From positions 84,035,501 to 84,099,500 of the forward strand of contig CM027381.1 of the NCBI GenBank assembly GCA_015680905.1: 64,000 nt of DNA, in the 5' to 3' direction. The stretch comes from Coptis chinensis (lineage: Eukaryota > Streptophyta > Magnoliopsida > Ranunculales > Ranunculaceae). Both the position numbers and the translations under genes were made by a program. The notes beneath the pieces are model-generated. The model made no database searches and was not told where the DNA came from. It saw nothing but the letters and a program-made list of their open reading frames with translations. Below are positions 60,802 to 64,000 of the stretch, piece after piece (the first letter of the stretch is position 1; each line of letters starts with the position of its first letter).

Positions 60802-60840
60802 AAAATGGTTTAAGCTAAAAACGGTAACATTTCCAGCACC
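60802..60840 (+). promoter_or_regulatory. Shared upstream block, gene 6
   Basis: AAAATGGTTTAAGCTAAAAA then CGGTAACATTTCCAGCACC, 59-97 bases before the ATG. A reading frame runs through it into exon 1, but the homologous genes show no coding here, so I treat it as upstream sequence. Confidence 0.5.
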
Positions 60841-60898
60841 ACAACTGTACTGTGTTCATAAACCAAACCACTTCACTTTCACTGGAAGCAAGAAAAAA

Positions 60899-63800
60899 AT
60901 GGGAAAAGCAAAAGGTGACAGTGAAGTGTCATTATTCAAGGTAGGTGATGAGGTAGAAGTAAATGGTGAGAATGAAGAGTTTAAGGATACATGGTTTACA
61001 GCAAAGATTATTAAACTAACAAACAAGAAGTCTGCAAAGATTTTGATACAGTATGAAATATCAAAGTATAGAAAGTTTGTTAATCAAAATGGTATAAGAC
61101 CATTACCACCACCTAAAGAAGCCAATGAAGTTTTTGAGTGTTTACAAGTTGTTGATGCTTTTTATAAGAATGGGTGGAAGAAAGGTAGAATCTTTAAGGT
61201 ACTTATAAATAAGAATGTGAGGTTTACTGTTTATTTTCCGGGTTCGAATGAGAGAGTAGATTTTGGAGCTGAGATGTTGAGAGTTCATTATGATTGGGTT
61301 GATAGCAAATGGAGAAAATCTCTTCACCAGGTAATTTCATTTCATTTGTTTATCTTTTTAGCTTAGTAGCCCTACTTTGGGAATCAAAATATGCAAGAAG
61401 ATCCAATGTTGATAGGTCCAACTTCTGCCACACCAAGTATATTGCCTCTGCTACCACCACACCAGCCACCTAAGTCCTCAGAAGTAGAAAACTAGAAAAT
61501 TGATAAGATTGGTGGGAATGTAATTAGTAAACAAGGGTTCACTGTAGGAAGTGCATCATCCGCAACATTGAAGAGGGTATGCAGACAGTAGTACTCCCTT
61601 TTAACTTATACAAATACGTTGGTCTTATGCCCACATCACTCCTAAGATATAATGCTTAGTTGCTTACATATGTTGATTAAGTCCAACTCCCAAGGGGTAG
61701 ATTCTGGTTCATGGCTTTTGCTAGAAAAAGTAGTTTGACATACGAGATTGCCTTTAAGGAAGGAATACAAAACATGTAGACTCACTAATATTGCCAGTAA
61801 ATGTATTTTAGTTTTTATAGTGAGTGACTATTAGAATTAGTGTGCAGCACCCTGTTGTTCTGGAATGAAACTAAAACATAGGATAGATTACTAGCCACAC
61901 TACCCATGAGTGATGAGACTACGAGAGCACATAAACTAGAGTGGTTGTTCTGTTCACGACACTCAAACCTAACATCAAGGTTTCAATGTGGTTTCTGTAA
62001 TTAAACTCAAGTATGAGGAGACTGCAAAGCATGGTGAATTTCATTCCAAATAGCATTCCAATGATTATATAGAAATAACAGACTTCATAGTACTGTTGAC
62101 CCTCTGATATTTGAATCTTTTCACCTGCTGATAACCTTCTCTCTTCTAGGAGCTTGACTTTGGGATTAAGATTACCTACCCTTGTTTATTGTTACACATC
62201 CTTTCTGCTAGTGGTTTGATGATCCATCTAATGATTGACTTTACATAGTATATTTTTGTGTCGAAGATAATATGGAAGATATCATGACAGCCATTTGATT
62301 CAGTAAACAGCTTATATGTCTAAGATGCTCTGTAAGTAATATGATTAGATGAATGATTCATGCACCTGAGTTTGTATTCAATTTCATGTCTAAATAAGAT
62401 GTCGACACAGTTTTTTAAAATCTAGTGATCTCCATATCAATTTCTGTCTAGTTTCTCTTGGGTTAGTATTACAATTGTACTTCCTTGTAGCAAGCAATGG
62501 ATTGAATGTATCACAGGAACATCAGTAGAAGTCAGGCTCTGTGATAAATTTTTCTGTGGTGCTTGGTTCCCAGCAAGAGTCCAAAGGGAACTCGAGTATG
62601 GCTCGTTCTTGATTAATTAAGTACTCAAACTCGAATTTAAGTGAGGTAACGGGGTGTTTAAATGATGTTGTGCACACTGCACGCTCCACATATCCGACCC
62701 TCCCCTTAAGAGAAAAGAATTTGGTGTGACAGATAAAGTGGATTTTTTTTCGATTTTGGCTGGATTATTTACAAAGTTTGTGCTGGTAATCAGTACATGG
62801 TCCAATTTCATCATCAAAAGGAAAGCAGAACCTTCTATCTAGTTGAGCTAAGGTGTCATATGGAATGGATCAATGGGGAATGGGTTCAAGAATTATCCTT
62901 AGGAAATTTCAATCTACTTTTGTGTTAATCAAATTGAACTGTACATTGTTTGTGGCTCACCTTTTTGAGTGCTTTCTCTAATCTTCCATACACCATTATA
63001 GTTTCCTCTTTTCGCATTGGCTTTTTTGATTTACTGGGTTGTCTGAGTTATTTTAGAAGGAACATATGATGATATGAATATGGAAAGAGGAGTCTGCAGG
63101 CATTCTGTCTGCCTCCACTTCAGTTATTGCGAGTGAACTAACCCTTCCCGATGAAGCTGATCTAACTGGAGGAATTTAACAGTTTATTATGTTGCATTCT
63201 GCAATTTTTAAAATGAATGCATGGTCTATCAACTATCATATCAAAATGATGTCTAAAATGAATTGATTAAGAGGCCACTTCTAGTCAAATTCAGCTTGGG
63301 TAGTTGGTTGTTTTTGTAGGATGCTTCTACTTCAAATTCACCCTGCATTTTAGTATTCGTTATCTGCTCTTTTCGTGTGTGCAATGTTTGTGCCACATTC
63401 AATAAATTATTCCTTCTCCGTGTTCACTGCTATTCGTTGTATAGGATATAGAAGTATATATACTTTATATTCAAGGTAATATGGCATTGCAGACATTATA
63501 TCACTTGGTGATATATCTGACCAGGAGCTTTTGTTTCAGGAAAGAGGCATAAAATGTGATCAAGGCGAACTCCAACAAACAGATCAGCCACAGCTGTTAC
63601 ATGTCGGTAACACTGCTCTTAGTCCTGATACTGCTGATGAGTCACATTCAAGAAAGAGGAAAACCAAGAACACAACTCCTAGTGGCGATGCACAACTTTC
63701 ACCACCTAACAAGAAGTTAAATGACGGAGAAGAAACAGAGTGCTCCTTGTCTCTAATAGAAAATCCCACAATAGCTATGCCCACCAGAACCATTACCGAG

Positions 63801-64000
63801 TCAGCTACTTTTTCTGATGTAGAAACCCCAACCAGAAATGCAGACGGAGCTCTTCTTCTCCAAAAGAAAGTTGTTAATCAAAATTTGGCTGATCTTTTTA
63901 CAAGTCAATCGAATGGGTTGAGCAATCAACCTTCACTCAAATTTTGTCAAGAGGAAATGAGAAGTGACTTTGACTGTGACAGATTTGGTGATCAGACAAA
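60899..64000 (+). pseudogene. Agenet-DUF724 gene 6: damaged exons 2-3, runs off window
   Basis: Exon 1 (60899-61330; LFKVGDEVEVNGENEEFKDT, LQVVDAFYKNGWKKGRIF) is intact with Agenet 1-2. Intron 1 has shrunk to about 40 bases and exon 2 (about 61371-61577) has a TAG after EVEN, where Lys is expected. Exon 3 (about 62492-62900) has a TGA three codons after its normal start (AMD then stop), a TAATTAA insertion near 62614-62620 and missing segments, so Agenet 3-4 is lost. Exon 4 (from 63540, after TTTCAG) is open to the window edge with SHSRKRKTKNTTPS and PPNKKLNDGEE. Exon 1 and exon 4 are both phase 0 and can join in frame, as in gene 4. Exons 5-7 lie beyond the window, so I cannot say whether DUF724 is intact. 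Confidence 0.75.

Noticed and set aside
60695-60898. N-terminal extension of gene 6 upstream of the ATG at 60899
   Set aside because: The frame is open, but it begins at a non-ATG codon and contains the upstream block that is non-coding in genes 3-5. The Agenet homology begins after 60899.

Overview
The window is nuclear DNA of a flowering plant, most likely a eudicot. It is AT-rich, its genes have short exons with GT..AG introns, and it carries LTR retrotransposons, MITE-like inverted-repeat elements, LINE fragments and plant-specific gene families (Agenet/DUF724, KORRIGAN-type GH9, trehalose-6-phosphate phosphatase). No bacterial, organellar, rRNA or tRNA genes were seen. I cannot name the species.

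Left part, 1-29.9 kb: a repeat-rich stretch with no intact gene that I can support. In order it holds a TIR element (317-1259); a minisatellite beside a decayed LTR retroelement without gag-pol (about 2.3-6.84 kb, ends TGATAA..TTATCA); a LINE RNase H fragment on the minus strand (6882-7336); a 39-bp minisatellite; a long-TIR hairpin element with a 6-bp target duplication (8955-9790); two broken copies of a KORRIGAN-type endoglucanase segment (10332-11235); two related long LTR-like repeats facing each other (about 12.1-20.06 kb), one with a 77-bp minisatellite; and a trehalose-6-phosphate phosphatase pseudogene (22099-23030).

Right part, 30-64 kb: a tandem cluster of six Agenet-DUF724 genes and relics, all on the plus strand. 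The ancestral layout has seven coding exons: exon 1, first Agenet pair; exon 2, basic linker; exon 3, second Agenet pair; exons 4-6, linker; exon 7, DUF724 domain with coiled coil ending in APW. Gene 5 (53726-59080) is intact at 897 aa. Gene 3 (39927-45772) is probably intact at 900 aa if exon 4 uses a displaced acceptor. Gene 4 (47051-52684) and gene 6 (60899 to the window edge) have ruined exons 2-3 but open exon 1 and exon 4; in gene 4, and so far as visible in gene 6, joining exon 1 to exon 4 keeps the frame and would give a protein with one Agenet pair. Gene 2 (32283-38829) is a chimeric relic whose intron holds a copia element with matching 218-bp LTRs, a 5-bp target duplication and a badly frameshifted interior. 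Gene 1 (30374-30677) is a lone exon 2.

Agenet domains are Tudor-like chromatin or protein readers. DUF724 proteins are plant-specific and poorly characterised. Genes 3-6 share a block about 60-240 bp upstream of the start codon, which suggests similar control. The main biological interest is this birth-and-death cluster, above all the repeated loss of the second Agenet pair with preserved exon phase.
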